Under the pieces are notes generated by a model that worked only from the letters and a program-made list of their open reading frames with translations, was not told where the DNA came from and did no database searches. Shown here piece by piece: positions 38,516 through 52,817 of a DNA stretch of 64,000 bases; position 1 is the first letter of the stretch; each line of letters begins with the position of its first letter. The translations under genes and the position numbers were made by a program. Source of the DNA: Paralichthys olivaceus (Eukaryota > Chordata > Actinopteri > Pleuronectiformes > Paralichthyidae); assembly GCF_024713975.1 (NCBI RefSeq), contig NC_091107.1, forward strand, positions 18,219,501 to 18,283,500. The letters are read 5' to 3'.

Positions 38516-38939
38516 ACACATGACATAAAGAATTTGTCTGAAAAGTCATGATTAAACTTGTAATTCTAAAGGGAGCACAAAACGTAAAGAGGCCTGCTGA
38601 TAGATTTATCTTCATGTTTGGTTCCCTTTTATCTCCACTACTGCTGCAGTAGAGTAATGAGAAATTGTCACAAAATATTGTTATGACCCTTTTGATGGTA
38701 TAGTGTCTAGGGATGTTTGAAGGGCCTAACACTGCGCAGAGCAGGGTGTGTGGTGTGGCAACACAAGTAAACAAACCAAGGTTTGGGTAAAAGGAATAAT
38801 AATTTAATATAAAAAAATAAACGCCACAGGGAACAAGGGAACTATGAGCGGTGCCCAAGCAAAGAAATCATAAATCAAAACGTGCAGTCCTAAGCTAGTG
38901 CAGCAACACTCTATGCTATCACAGAAACCGAATTCTAAG
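38516..38939. other. Spacer shared by all three units
   Basis: AT-rich DNA with 'taaaaggaataataattt' and 'aaaaaaataaacgcc' tracts; no coding potential recognised. It follows each kinase copy (also about 44605-45022 and 50687-51139) and could be the 3' untranslated part of the adjacent antisense retroelement. Confidence 0.5.
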
Positions 38940-40028
38940 CTACTCTACACATAATAAATACATGGTGTGGCACCTACTCCTTACCAAGGAGATTGACTGT
39001 TTGGGGGCAGCCTGGGTCTTGCTGTGCTGGATCGCTGTGCAGGTGGCGTCTGCCAAAGATCTTAAAACTTGGTCGTGGCGCCAGCGGTACCGCCCCTCTC
39101 CTAGCGCTTTTGGGCAGCAGCTCAGGATGTGCTCCAGGGTGCCCCTCCTCTGGCACAGCTTGCATTCAGGTGTATCGGCTAAGCCCCAGGTATGCAGGTT
39201 GGCCGGGCTCGGTAGGACGTCATAGACTGATTGGATGAGGAACTTGATGCGTAGTGGCTCCGCTCTCCACATCTCTGTCCAAGTGATCTTGCGGGTCTCT
39301 GCATGCTCCCACCGAGTCCATGCCCCTTGCTTGGACATGCCGACCATCCTGCTGTATCGGTCTTCCTCCTCCTCCACTCTAATCTCATCCTGAACCAGCT
39401 GGCGCTTTTCCTTTCCCCGGGCTTGGTCGTACCGCGGCTTTGGAAAGCTGCCCAGCCCTGCCCGCCCCCTTGCAACCGAGCCCACCAGCATCTTGTGCCT
39501 CAGTCGCGCCTCAGCTCTGGTGATGGCCTCTTGCGCTTGCCACTTTCTCCCAGTCTTCACGAGGATCCCTGCTGTCGCGACTCTGACGTCCGTGGAATCC
39601 CTGTACATCATCACCTCTCTGGTGCGAGTGACTTTGAACTCCTCCATTAGTCCACTGAAAGGGAGCTGCAGTTTGGTGGAATGGCCATACAAGGCGATGC
39701 TGCTCAAGGACCGAGGGAGACCCAGCCATCTCCTGAGAAAATGGCTGATGGACTTCTCTAGAGCCTCTACCATTGTTATCGGTACCTCGTAGACCAGCAG
39801 GGGCCAGAGTATCCTTGGCAGGACTCCGTGCTGGTAGATCCAGGCTTTAAATTTTCCTGGGAGACCAGACTTGTCAATAGTGGTGAGCCAGGTTGCCAGA
39901 TCACACTTAGTCTGTTTTATGGCTGCTGAGTCCTTCAGGGAGCTGTCAAAGATCTTACCCAGGGTCTTGACAGGTTTTTCGGTCACAGATGGAATTCTGA
40001 TCCCTCCCAGAGCAAAGCGGAACTGGTC
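38940..40028 (-). mobile_element. Non-LTR retrotransposon C-terminal fragment (junction 1-2)
   Basis: A continuous 348-codon minus-strand frame (39986-38940, extending upstream without stop to about 40028) encodes the region after the reverse transcriptase of R2/NeSL-type elements: 'GLPGKFKAWIYQHG', 'LPRILWPLLVYEVP', 'RRWLGLPRSLSSIALYG', and a zinc knuckle (CKLCQRRGTLEHILSCC). These phrases recur in fish retrotransposon proteins. The catalytic reverse transcriptase and the endonuclease are missing, so it cannot move by itself. The fragment is cut at the unit boundary at 40028/40029. Confidence 0.8.
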
Positions 40029-40087
40029 GGGAAATGTAGAGTATTTTTATTTTCCAATTTTGAGAATATCTCAGGAGTAGACAGTCG

Positions 40088-40530
40088 TCAGGTGGTGGAG
40101 ACCCTCTCGATCTCGCACCTGGCTGCTCCAACCACACAGGCGGGCTGAAGGATCTTATCTGCCGGGGTCTCTTTAACTACAGGTGCAAACTGACGGGAAA
40201 GGGCATCAGGCTTTAGGTTTCAGGACCCAGGACGGTAGGTGAGGGTGAAGTGGAACCTCCCCAGGAACAGAGACCACCGAGCCTGACGACTATTGAGCCT
40301 GCGTGCAGAATGAAGATAAGCCAGGTTCTTATGGTCAGTCCAAACTATGAAAGGATGTACTGCACCTTCCAACCAATGTCTCCACTCCTGCAGGGTAGCA
40401 CGCCCGCAAGAGGCTCCCTGTTCCCCATATCGTAATTCCTCTCTGCAGGTGTGAGGAGCAGGGGTGGAGCTTCTGATCCTCAGGAGAACACTGGGAGAGG
40501 ATGGCACCAACTCCTGTGTCCAGGTTTTTT
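40088..40530 (-). mobile_element. Gypsy pol remnant upstream of kinase copy 2
   Basis: On the minus strand: the end of the reverse transcriptase ('[19 protein letters not shown]'), a frameshift, then RNase H ('[20 protein letters not shown]', '[17 protein letters not shown]') and 'FTLTYRPGS' followed by an in-frame TGA. It continues to 'ACVVGAARCEIERV'. This is typical Ty3/Gypsy order; it is broken by the frameshift and stop. Confidence 0.85.
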
Positions 40531-41023
40531 CGATTCGCCATTTTATTTCCTGACCAAAATATAAACCAAAAAAAAGACAGACTCTGTTTTTAATGAACTT
40601 TGCGAGTGCAAAATTAGCAACATGGATAAGTAGGAAAAACAAAATGGCTGGAGAATGCTGGACTGATCCATTGTGCTGTCTGAGGGGTTTGGTGGCAGCT
40701 CGTGTGAGGATTGAACATGCGTTCTGCAGACTGACTGTTACGTGCTGGATAATATGGATAGTTTCAGGGCCTTGTGTCTGCAGCTTCTTCTTCTTCTTTG
40801 ATTGATTTATTGGCAGGTGGCAACTAATGTCCAGGTAGATTACTGCCATCTACTGTTTAATTCATGATGAAGGACAAAGATTCAAAGGAAACACATTAAA
40901 AAAAAAATAATTTGATCAAAGCCACATTTGTTGCATCAATGTCTATGATCAAATTGGACATTAAAACCATTATGAAATTAAAGCCTGCAATCTTGAATCC
41001 TAGGATGTTCTTGGACTGAAAAG

Positions 41024-41156
41024 TATATAAACACACATCTTACTGTGTGTTCATCATTTCAGTCAAGTCAATCTATTGTGAGGAGCACTTGGCTAAAATA
41101 TTTGCGTGATTACAGAGATTATTGTTTTTAAAGAATTTTAACTACTCAACCCTCTG
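41024..41156 (+). promoter_or_regulatory. Promoter and untranslated exon 1 of kinase copy 2
   Basis: TATATAA at 41024-41030, leader exon ending at CTCTG|GTAAGT (exon base 41156). The hairpin after the TATA box seen in copies 1 and 3 is weakened here (ACACACAT-CTTA-CTGTGTGT). The next exon begins at 41616. Confidence 0.55.
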
Positions 41157-41641
41157 GTAAGTTGAATATTTTCCAGCGGACACTTGTTCAATTAAGCAGA
41201 TTATGTTGTTATTACTTGTATGTTATTACGATTATTACAGTGTTGATACAATTTGAGTTTGGAGGGAGTAAAAGGTAAAGTAAAGATATTTTCATGTGTC
41301 ATTAGTAGTTTTATCCTCATATATATTTTACTTACTATACAGTGTGGGCTCATTTTTAATTGTGCACAACAAATATACACATATAGTCATAGGAGTAGTA
41401 TTAGTGATATAAGAAAGGAATATTCATCGGTCTGTAATATATCTTTGATTGAAGCAATAGTTTTAGTATTGGTGGATTTTTAAGATTAAAATGACTGAGC
41501 TTGATTTACTGTTTGTAAACTTTTCTGCTACATACATAGGGACTTGCTGTCAGGCTGTGTGAGAGCATATGAGGCTTTGTGACTAACTTCCTTCGTTTTT
41601 TTATTCTCCTGACAGGTCAACTGGAGAATTATTCTGTCACC

Positions 41642-44509
41642 ATGTCTCAAAACAGTGTGTTTGAAATAACTGAAGGAGTCCTGATCCCCTCCCCCACAAC
41701 AAATTACCAGGTGCAGAAATACCTGGGCAGGGGCGCCTATGGAGTGGTCATGCAATGCAGGAATGTGACCACCAATGAAACCGTGGCTTTAAAAATGATC
41801 AGAAGCGCGGAAGACATTGACAGCGAGGACGAGGAGACCGCCCTACAAATCATGAAGGAGCTCCACTCAGACAGGTTCAACATCATCCAAATGAAGGAGT
41901 CATTCACCTTCAAGGAATATTGCTGTCTTGTGTTTGAGCACCTGGATATGGACCTGGCAAAATTCATGAAGATCAACCCGGGTCAGCACCTTCAGCTGAA
42001 GCAGATCCGCCCCATTCTGCAGCAGGTTTGTTTTTTAAACTCAAGTTCGTACACTAACTACTTTGTAGGGTGAAGGGTGAACTTGGTTTCTAAAATGTGT
42101 CTGTTTCAGTTTTTGTCCAACTCCCAATAATACCCAATTATGTCTAAACCATCTTGTTAACCTGTTCCTAAAGTCAACTGTACGAGTTTGGAATATCTGA
42201 CTAACTCTCAGCTGTTTAGGCTTTTGCTGCCATCAATTAACATGTGTTGTCACAGTTTTTGTTGATGAAATAAACTCTGTAGTTCATGATTATTATTGTG
42301 TTTTTCATGATTTCAGCTGGCTACATCCTTGGACTTTCTGAAAAGTGCAGGGATCATTCATACAGATTTGAAGCCAAACAACATCATGTTGGTGGATCAC
42401 GTCAGGCAGCCACTCAAAGTTAAAGTCATTGACTTTGGCTTAGCCTGCAATGATCCTGAGGACATGGTCGGTGAAATCATCCAGTGCTTGTGGTACAGGT
42501 AAGTAACTGACAGCACATCTGTGTACCTGAGACAGCTGTGTTTGCTGTAATCGATTATACAAGTCCTGTACGCTGGCATGTCAGGCTTATGTCCCAGAAA
42601 CTGACAGTAACACATTGACAGTAACAAGGAGTTTAGTAGATTTTAAAGCCTCAGTAATATGTTTGTGTTTCTTGTCTTCTCCTAAGAGCTCCTGAGATTC
42701 TGTATGAAACTCCTTTCAGCGGGGCCATCGACATATGGTCTCTAGGCTGCCTTGCTGCCGAGCTTTTTATGGGCGTACCGCTGTTCCCCGCCTCTAATGA
42801 GGCTGATTTGGTCAGTATCTGCACAACAAAGACATTTCTGACATGATGTTTTAGTATGTTTGAATCCACAAACTTGCTTAGAATAGTGAGAGCTTCCAGT
42901 AAAAGTTCACTGATTTCTACTATTTTACTAATGAGACAAACTAGAGACACTCCGTATGTGTCAGTTATATAAGTGCACCTGATCAACAATGAGTTTGTTA
43001 ACTTGAAGTTAACTAACTCTCACAATGTTGTGTTTTCTCCCCAGATGAGTCGACTTAGGAATGCCGCTAAAGATCCACTGCATGAAGGATATTCTCGACC
43101 ACACGCGTTCTGGCCAAGACACTTATTAGAAAGCAGATTTGTGGTAAGAAAGTAGTTTACCACCACTTAGCTGACTTCACTAGCTCACTAGTTCTTCAGT
43201 GTGTGTTTCTTTACCGTGTGCCATCCATTGCCTTTGGAGCAAACTCCCTCAATGAAGCAATTCTTCATTTCAGTCAATAGTTTCAATTCTCGTTTGTGAT
43301 CAACTACCTGGATGAATTTATAAAGGCACAACATATCTTTTGAAACATTTGGTTTCATAATCCAAACATGAGGACATGTAACAATGTTTTTTTTCCCTCG
43401 TCTTGTTAAAGGCGACTCATCCGTTCTGGGAAGACGAAGCCATGGCTGAATACTGTGACATGGTGTGGTTTATGGACCTGCTGTCACAGATGCTGATGAT
43501 TAGTCAGAATGAAAGAATTACCCCCAGCGGAATTCTGCAGCATCCGTTCATCACCATGAGCCACCTTCAGGGTTCATCCGGCCTCTAGTAAGTGTCTGCT
43601 TAGATGGTCTGTGTAAGTCTGTGCTGCTAGATAAAATATAAGAGATATAAGGAGATTAAGGTGTTTGGCTCAGCAGTTTCATTTGTCCTCCAGTGCAAAA
43701 TCGTGTAAGGACCTGATGGACATGTGCCAGGATCAGAGCTCTGATGATGGAGGACATGGAGACCAGGTGATCCTGCAAAAGTCCCTGAACGAGGACTCCT
43801 CCAGCAGCACTGCCAGCCCAGCCAAGGAGGGCAGCCCCGCTGGGATGAGAAATGAGAAGCATTCCTTCTCACAGACCACCATCATCACCAGCGCGAAAAA
43901 AAGAAAAATGAATGCAGGGTGTGGCAACAGGTGGGTGTTTGAAATATCTCCCTGTCTTGAACATTTGATATTGCACTAGAATAGTTCAACATTTTGATGA
44001 ATATTCTTTTTATTTTGCTCAGAGTTCAATGGGAAGAATGATAAAACTGTCACTAACCATGGAGCTGCAGCCAAGTGCATTTTTAAAAATGTCAAACCAC
44101 TGCTTTAAGATCAAGAGCTAAACTATTTTCTTATCCACATCACAGACCAGACGACTCCCATGCCAAGATCGGCAGCGAACGACTGGCAGCCACTGGAAAA
44201 GGCCCAAGTGGCCAAACGGGCCCACTAAAGTGCCAGAGGAAGAGGAAGAGGCATGATCCCACGTCCGATGGCAACCCCTCACTAAAAAAGAGAAACGTGG
44301 GCCTCAAAAAAGAACTGACAGACCTTGACAGAGGCAAAAAGTCAGAAGCTGCCCCCTCCAACTCAGCCCAGGTTCATTGCCTCAAGAAAAGGAAGAGGGA
44401 CGAAGAGGAGGTGCCAGTGCTGGACAAAACCTGCCCAGGGAAGAAAAAGAGTGTAAACCTTGGCTGTATAGAACTCAAGACTGGAGTGAGGAGACGGGAA
44501 AAAAATTAA
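41642..44509 (+). CDS. HIPK-like protein kinase with basic tail, copy 2
   Basis: Coding exons: 41642-42025, 42317-42498, 42687-42810, 43045-43143, 43412-43587, 43694-43930, 44146-44509; 521 aa. The first 128 residues are identical to copies 1 and 3. Differences from copy 1 include Glu134Asp, Ile-Gly to Leu-Arg after MSR in exon 5, Arg to Lys in 'NAAKDPLHEG', Gln to Pro in 'ATHPFWED', and many in the tail (STASPAKEGSPAGM, TTIITSAKK). Two codons are lost from the KRKRKR run, while the C-terminus gains Lys-Asn because the stop TAA of copy 1 is mutated. Catalytic Lys, Asp and DFG are kept and the activation-loop Tyr is likewise absent. The same TA|GTAAGT split codon ends exon 6 (43587). Confidence 0.85.
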
Positions 44510-45022
44510 TTTGTTTTATTGATGATTTCTTTTTAATTTATATATTTCTTTTGAAATGTTGCCTTAATGTTTTCCAAACAGTTTGATACTGAATTAAAAC
44601 ATATGACATAAAGAATTTGTCTGAACAGTCATGATTAAACTTGTAATTCTAAAGGGAGCACAAAACGTAAAGAGGCCTGCTGATAGATTTACCTTCATGC
44701 TTGGTTCCCTTTTAGCTCCACTACTGCTGGAGTAGAGTTATGAGAAATTGTAACAAAATATTGTTATGACCCTTTTGATGGTATAGTGTCTAGGGATGTT
44801 TGAAGGGCCTAACACTGCGCAGAGCAGGGTGTGTGGTGTGGCAACACAAGTAAACAAACCAAGGTTTGGGTAAAAGGAATAATAATTTAATATAAAAAAA
44901 TAAACGCCACAGGGAAAAAGGGAACTATGAGCGGTGCCCAAGCAAAGAAATCATAAATCAAAACGTGCAGTCCTAAGCTAGTGCAGCAACACTCTATGCT
45001 ATCACAGAAACGGAATTCTAAG

Positions 45023-46111
45023 CTACTCTACACATAATAAATACATGGTGTGGCACCTACTCCTTACCAAGGAGATTGACTGTTTGGGGGCAGCCTGGGT
45101 CTTGCTGTGCTGGATCACCATGCAGGTGGCGTCTGCCAAAGATCTTAAAACTTGGTCGTGGCGCCAGCGGTACCGCCCCTCTCCTAGCGCTTTTGGGCAG
45201 CAGCTCAGGATGTGCTCCAGGGTGCCCCTCCTCTGGCACAGCTTGCATTCAGGTGTATCGGCTAAGCCCCAGGTGTGCAGGTTGGCCGGGCTCGGTAGGA
45301 CGTCATAGACTGATTGGATGAGGAACTTGATGCGTAGTGGCTCCGCTGTCCACATCTCTGTCCAAGTGATCTTGCGGGTCTCTGCATGCTCCCACCGAGT
45401 CCATGCCCCTTGCTTGGACATGCCGACCATCCTGCTGTATTGGTCTTCCTCCTCCTCCACTCTAATCTCATCCTGAACCAGCTGGCGCTTTTCCTTTCCC
45501 CGGGCTTGGTCGTACCGCGGCTTTGGAAAGCTGCCCAGCCCTGCCCGCCCCCTTGCAACCGAGCCCACCAGCATCTTGTGCCTCAGTCGCGCCTCAGCTC
45601 TGGTGATGGCCTCTTGCGCTTGCCACTTTCTCCCAGTCTTCACGAGGATCCCTGCTGTCGCGACTCTGACGTCCGTGGAATCCCTGTACATCATCACTTC
45701 TCTGGTGCGAGTGACTTTGAACTCCTCCATTAGTCCACTGAAAGGGAGCTGCAGTTTGGTGGAATGGCCATACAAGGCGATGCTGCTCAAGGACCGAGGG
45801 AGCCCCAGCCATCTCCTGAGAAAATGGCTAATGGACTTCTCTAGAGTCTCTACCGTTGTTATCGGTACCTCGTAGACCAGCAGGGGCCAGAGTATCCTTG
45901 GCAGGATTCCGTGCTGGTAGATCCAGGCTTTAAATTTTCCTGGGAGACCAGACTTGTCAATAGTGGTGAGCCAGGTTGCCAGATCACACTTAGTCTGTTT
46001 TATGGCTGCTGAGTCCTTCAGGGAGCTGTCAAAGATCTTACCCAGGGTCTTGACAGGTTTTTCGGTCACAGATGGAATTCTGGTCCCTCCCAGAGCAAAG
46101 CGGAACTGGTC
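45023..46111 (-). mobile_element. Non-LTR retrotransposon C-terminal fragment (junction 2-3)
   Basis: A second copy of the 38940-40028 fragment, also with an unbroken 348-codon frame (46069-45023). It differs at a few residues (for example QHGILP for QHGVLP, DQYSRM for DRYSRM, ATCMVIQ for ATCTAIQ). It is duplicated together with the kinase unit, not an independent insertion. Confidence 0.8.
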
Positions 46112-46170
46112 GGGAAATGTAGTGTATTTTTATTTTCCAATTTTGAGAATATCTCAGGAGTAGACAGTCG

Positions 46171-46613
46171 TCAGGTGGTGGAGACCCTCTCGATCTCGCA
46201 CCTGGCTGCTCCAACCACACAGGCGGGCTGAAGGATCTTATCTGCCGGGGTCTCTTTAACTACAGGTGCAAACTGACGGGAAAGGGCATCAGGCTTTAGG
46301 TTTCAGGACCCAGGACGGTAGGTGAGGGTGAAGTGGAACCTCCCCAGGAACAGAGACCACCGAGCCTGACGACTATTGAGCCTGCGTGCAGAATGAAGAT
46401 AAGCCAGGTTCTTATGGTCAGTCCAAACTATGAAAGGATGTACTGCACCTTCCAACCAATGTCTCCACTCCTGCAGGGTAGCACGCCCGCAAGAAGCTCC
46501 CTGTTCCCCATATCGTAATTCCTCTCTGCAGGTGTGAGGAGCAGGGGTGGAGCTTCTGATCCTCAGGAGAACACTGGGAGAGGATGGCACCAACTCCTGT
46601 GTCCAGGTTTTTT
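46171..46613 (-). mobile_element. Gypsy pol remnant upstream of kinase copy 3
   Basis: Same fragment, frameshift and stop as 40088-40530, confirming that they were present before the copy 2/3 duplication. Confidence 0.85.
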
Positions 46614-47105
46614 CGATTCGCCATTTTATTTCCTGACCAAAATATAAACCAAAAAAAGACAGACTCTGTTTTTAATGAACTTTGCGAGTGCAAAATTAGC
46701 AACATGGATAAGTAGGAAAAACAAAATGGCTGGAGAATGCTGGACTGATCCATTGTGCTGTCTGAGGGGTTTGGTGGCAGCTCCTGTGAGGATTGAACAT
46801 GCGTTCTGCAGACTGACTGTTACGTGCTGGATAATATGGATAGTTTCAGGGCCTTGTGTCTGCAGCTTCTTCTTCTTCTTTGATTGATTTATTGGCAGGT
46901 GGCAACTAATGTCCAGGTGCATTACTGCCATCTACTGTTTAATTCATGATGAAGGACAAAGATTCAAAGGAAACACATAAAAAAAAATTTAATTTGATCA
47001 AAGCCACATTTGTTGCATCAGTGTCTATGATCAAATTGGACATTAAAACCATTATGAAATTAAAGCCTGCAATCTTGAATCCTAGGATGTTCTTGGACTG
47101 AAAAG

Positions 47106-47238
47106 TATATAAACACACATCTTTATGTGTGTTCATCATTTCAGTCAAGTCAATCTATTGTGAGGAGCACTTGGCTAAAATATTTGCGCGATTACAGAGA
47201 TTATTGTTTTTAAAGAATTTTAATTACTCAACCCTCTG
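47106..47238 (+). promoter_or_regulatory. Promoter and untranslated exon 1 of kinase copy 3
   Basis: TATATAA at 47106-47112, the ACACACAT-CTTT-ATGTGTGT hairpin as in copy 1, and a leader exon ending at CTCTG|GTAAGT (exon base 47238). The next exon begins at 47698. Confidence 0.55.
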
Positions 47239-47723
47239 GTAAGTTGAATATTTTCCAGCTGACACTTGTTCAATTAAGCAGATTATGTTGTTATTACTTG
47301 TATGTTATTACAATTATTACAGTGTTGATACAATTTGAGTTTGAAGGGAGTAAAAGGTAAAGTAAAGATATTTTTATGTGTCATTAGTAGTTTTATCCTC
47401 ATATATATGTTACTTACTATACAGTGTGGGCTCATTTTTAATTGTGCACAACAAATATACACATATAGTCATAGGAGTAGTATTAGTGATATAAGAAAGG
47501 AATATTCGTCGGTCTTTAATATATCTTTGATTGAAGCAATAGTTTTAGTATTGGTGGATTTTTAAGATTAAAATGACTGAGCTTGATTTACTGTTTGTAA
47601 ACTTTTCTGCTACATACATAGGGACTTGCTGTCAGGCTGTGTGAGAGCATATGAGGCTTTGTGACTAACTTCCTTCGTTTTTTTATTCTCCTGACAGGTC
47701 AACTGGAGAATTATTCTGTCACC

Positions 47724-50591
47724 ATGTCTCAAAACAGTGTGTTTGAAATAACTGAAGGAGTCCTGATCCCCTCCCCCACTACAAATTACCAGGTGCAGAA
47801 ATACCTGGGCAGGGGCGCCTATGGAGTGGTCATGCAATGCAGGAATGTGACCACCAATGAAACCGTGGCTTTAAAAATGATCAGAAGCGCGGAAGACATT
47901 GACAGTGAGGACGAGGAGACCGCCCTACAAATCATGAAGGAGCTCCACTCAGACAGGTTCAACATCATCCAAATGAAGGAGTCATTCACCTTCAAGGAAT
48001 ATTGCTGTCTTGTGTTTGAGCACCTGGATATGGACCTGGCAAAATTCATGAAGATCAACCCGGGTCAGCACCTTCAGCTGAAGCAGATCCGCCCCATTCT
48101 GCAGCAGGTTTGTTTTTTAAACTCAAGTTCGTACACTAACTACTTTGTAGGGTGAAGGGTGAACTTGGTTTCTAAAATGTGTCTGTTTCAGTTTTTGTCC
48201 AACTCCCAATAATACCCAATTATGTCTAAACCATCTTGTTAACCTGTTCCTAAAGTCAACTGTACGAGTTTGGAATATCTGACTAACTCTCAGCTGTTTA
48301 GGCTTTTGCTGCCATCAATTAACATGTGTTGTCAGAGTTTTTGTTGATGAAATAAACTCTGTAGCTCATGATTATTATTGTGTTTTTCATGATTTCAGCT
48401 GGCTACATCCTTGGACTTTCTGAAAAGCGCAGGGATCATTCATACAGATTTGAAGCCAAACAACATCATGTTGGTGGATCACGTCAGGCAGCCACTCAAA
48501 GTTAAAGTCATTGACTTTGGCTTAGCCTGCAATGATCCTGAGGACATGGTCGGTGAAATCATCCAGTGCTTGTGGTACAGGTAAGTAACTGACAGCACAT
48601 CTGTGTACCTGAGACAGCTGTGTTTGCTGTAATCGATTATACAAGTCCTGTACGCTGGCATGTCAGGCTTATGTCCCAGAAACTGACAGTAACATATTAA
48701 CAGTAACAAGGAGTTTAGTAGATTTTAAAACCTCAGTAATATGTTTGTGTTTCTTGTCTTCTCCTAAGAGCTCCTGAGATTCTGTATGAAACTCCTTTCA
48801 GCGGGGCCATCGACATATGGTCTCTAGGCTGCCTTGCTGCCGAGCTTTTTATGGGCGTACCGCTGTTCCCCGCCTCTAATGAGGCTGATTTGGTCAGTAT
48901 CTGCACAACAAAGACATTTCTGACATGATGTTTTAGTATGTTTGAATCCACAAACTTGCTTAGAATAGTGAGAGCTTCCAGTAAAAGTTCACTGATTTCT
49001 ACTATTTTACTAATGAGACAAACTAGAGACACTCCGTATGTGTCAGTTATATAAGTGCACCTGATCAACAATGAGTTTGTTAACTTGAAATTAACTAACT
49101 CTCACAATGTTGTGTTTTCTCCCCAGATGAGTCGACTTAGGAATGCCGCTAGAGATCCACTGCATGAAGGATATTCTCGACCACACGCGTTCTGGCCAAG
49201 ACACTTATTAGAAAGCAGATTTGTGGTAAGAAAGTAGTTTACCACCACTTAGCCGACTTCACTAGCTCACTAGTTCTTCAGTGTGTGTTTCTTTACCGTG
49301 TGCCATCCATTGCCTTTGGAGCAAACTCCCTCAATGAAGCAATTCTTCATTTCAGTCAATAGTTTCAATTCTCGTTTGTGATCAACTACCTGGATGAATT
49401 TATAAAGGCACAACATATCTTTTGAAACATTTGGTTTCATAATCCAAACATGAGGACATGTAACAATGTTTTTTTTCCCTCGTCTTGTTAAAGGCGACTC
49501 ATCCGTTCTGGGAAGACGAAGCCATGGCTGAATACTGTGACATGGTGTGGTTTATGGACCTGCTGTCACAGATGCTGATGATTAGTCAGAATGAAAGAAT
49601 TACCCCCAGCGGAATTCTGCAGCATCCGTTCATCACCATGAGCCACCTTCAGGGTTCATCCGGCCTCTAGTAAGTGTCTGCTTAGATGGTCTGTGTAAGT
49701 CTGTGCTGCTAGATAAAATATAAGAGATATAAGGAGATTAAGGTGTTTGGCTCAGCAGTTTCATTTGTCCTCCAGTGCAAAATCGTGTAAGGACCTGATG
49801 GACATGTGCCAGGATCAGAGCTCTGATGATGGAGGACATGGAGACCAGGTGATCCTGCAAAAGTCCCTGAACGAGGACTCCTCCAGCAGCACTGCCAGCC
49901 CAGCCAAGGAGGGCAGCCCCGCTGGGATGAGAGATGAGAAGCATTCCTTCTCACAGACCACCATCATCACCAGCGCGAAAAAAAGAAAAATGAATGCAGG
50001 GTGTGGCAACAGGTGGGTGTTTGAAATATCTCCCTGTCTTGAACATTTGATATTGCACTAGAATAGTTCAACATTTTGATGAATATTCTTTTTATTTTGC
50101 TCAGAGTTCAATGGGAAGAATGATAAAACTGTCACTAACCATGGAGCTGCAGCCAAGTGCATTTTTAAAAATGTCAAACCACTGCTTTAAGATCAAGAGC
50201 TAAACTATTTTCTTATCCACATCACAGACCAGACGACTCCCATGCAAAGATCGGCAGCGGACGACTGGCAGCCACTGGAAAAGGCCCAAGTGGCCAAACG
50301 GGCCCACTAAAGTGCCAGAGGAAGAGGAAGAGGCATGATCCCACGTCCGATGGCAACCCCTCACTAAAAAAGAGAAACGTGGGCCTCAAAAAAGAACTGA
50401 CAGACCTTGTCAGAGGCAAAAAGTCAGAAGCTGCCCCCTCCAACTCAGCCCAGGTTCATTGCCTCAATAAAAGGAAGAGGGACGAAGAGGAGGTGCCAGT
50501 GCTGGACAAAACCTGCCCAGGGAAGAAAAAGAGTGTAAAACTTGGCTGTAGAGAACTCAAGACTGGAGTGAGGAGACGGGAAAAAAATTAA
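47724..50591 (+). CDS. HIPK-like protein kinase with basic tail, copy 3
   Basis: Coding exons: 47724-48107, 48399-48580, 48769-48892, 49127-49225, 49494-49669, 49776-50012, 50228-50591; 521 aa. Very close to copy 2: it keeps Asp134, MSRLRNAA and ATHPFWED, but has Arg (not Lys) in 'NAARDPLHEG', Asp in 'GMRDEKHSF', and Gly in 'KIGSGRLAATG'. All splice sites, the catalytic residues and the split TA|GTAAGT junction (49669) are intact. There is no retroelement fragment after this copy; the unit ends at about 51139. Because all three frames are open and phases are preserved, recent duplication with function is likely, though expression cannot be judged from sequence. Confidence 0.85.
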
Positions 50592-51139
50592 TTTGTTTTA
50601 TTGATGATTTCTTTTTAATTTATATATTTCTTTTGAAATGTTGCCTTAATGTTTTCCAAACAGTTTGATACTGAATTAAAACATATGACATAAAGAATTT
50701 GTCTGAACAGTCATGATTAAACTTGTAATTCTAAAGGGAGCACAAAACGTAAAGAGGCCTGCTGATAGATTTACCTTCATGTTTGGTTCCCTTTTATCTC
50801 TACTACTGCTGCAGTAGAGTAATGAGAAATTGTCACAAAATATTGTTATGACCCTTTTGATGGTATAGTGTCTAGGGATGTTTGAAGGGCCTAACACTGC
50901 GCAGAGCAGGGTGTGTGGTGTGGCAACACAAGTAAACAAACCAAGGTTTGGGTAAAAGGAATAATAATTTATTACAAAAAAATAAACGCCACAGGGAACA
51001 AGGGAACTATGAGCGGTGCCCAAGCAAAGAAATCATAAATCAAAACGTGCAGTCCTAAGCTAGTGCAGCAACACTCTATGCTATCACAGAAACCAAATTC
51101 TAAGCTACTCTACACATAATAAATACATGGTGTGGCACC

Positions 51140-52817
<1,678 letters not shown>

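Larger units (their letters stand above)
34255..51139. repeat. Tandem triplication containing three kinase genes
   Basis: Three near-identical blocks: 34255-38976, 40029-45059 and 46112-51139. Equivalent bases are offset 6087-6089 bp from copy 1 to copy 2 and about 6082 bp from copy 2 to copy 3. Similarity extends through introns, promoter and flanks, so these are DNA-level duplications, not retrocopies. Copies 2 and 3 are closer to each other than to copy 1. Copy 1 lacks 313 bp of upstream Gypsy sequence. Blocks are joined by about 1.05 kb of antisense non-LTR retrotransposon that is absent at the outer flanks. Confidence 0.95.

Noticed and set aside
38962-39792. Several plus-strand frames of 60-115 codons, repeated at 45045-45875
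   Set aside because: Antisense shadows of the minus-strand retrotransposon frame, which has clear family motifs.
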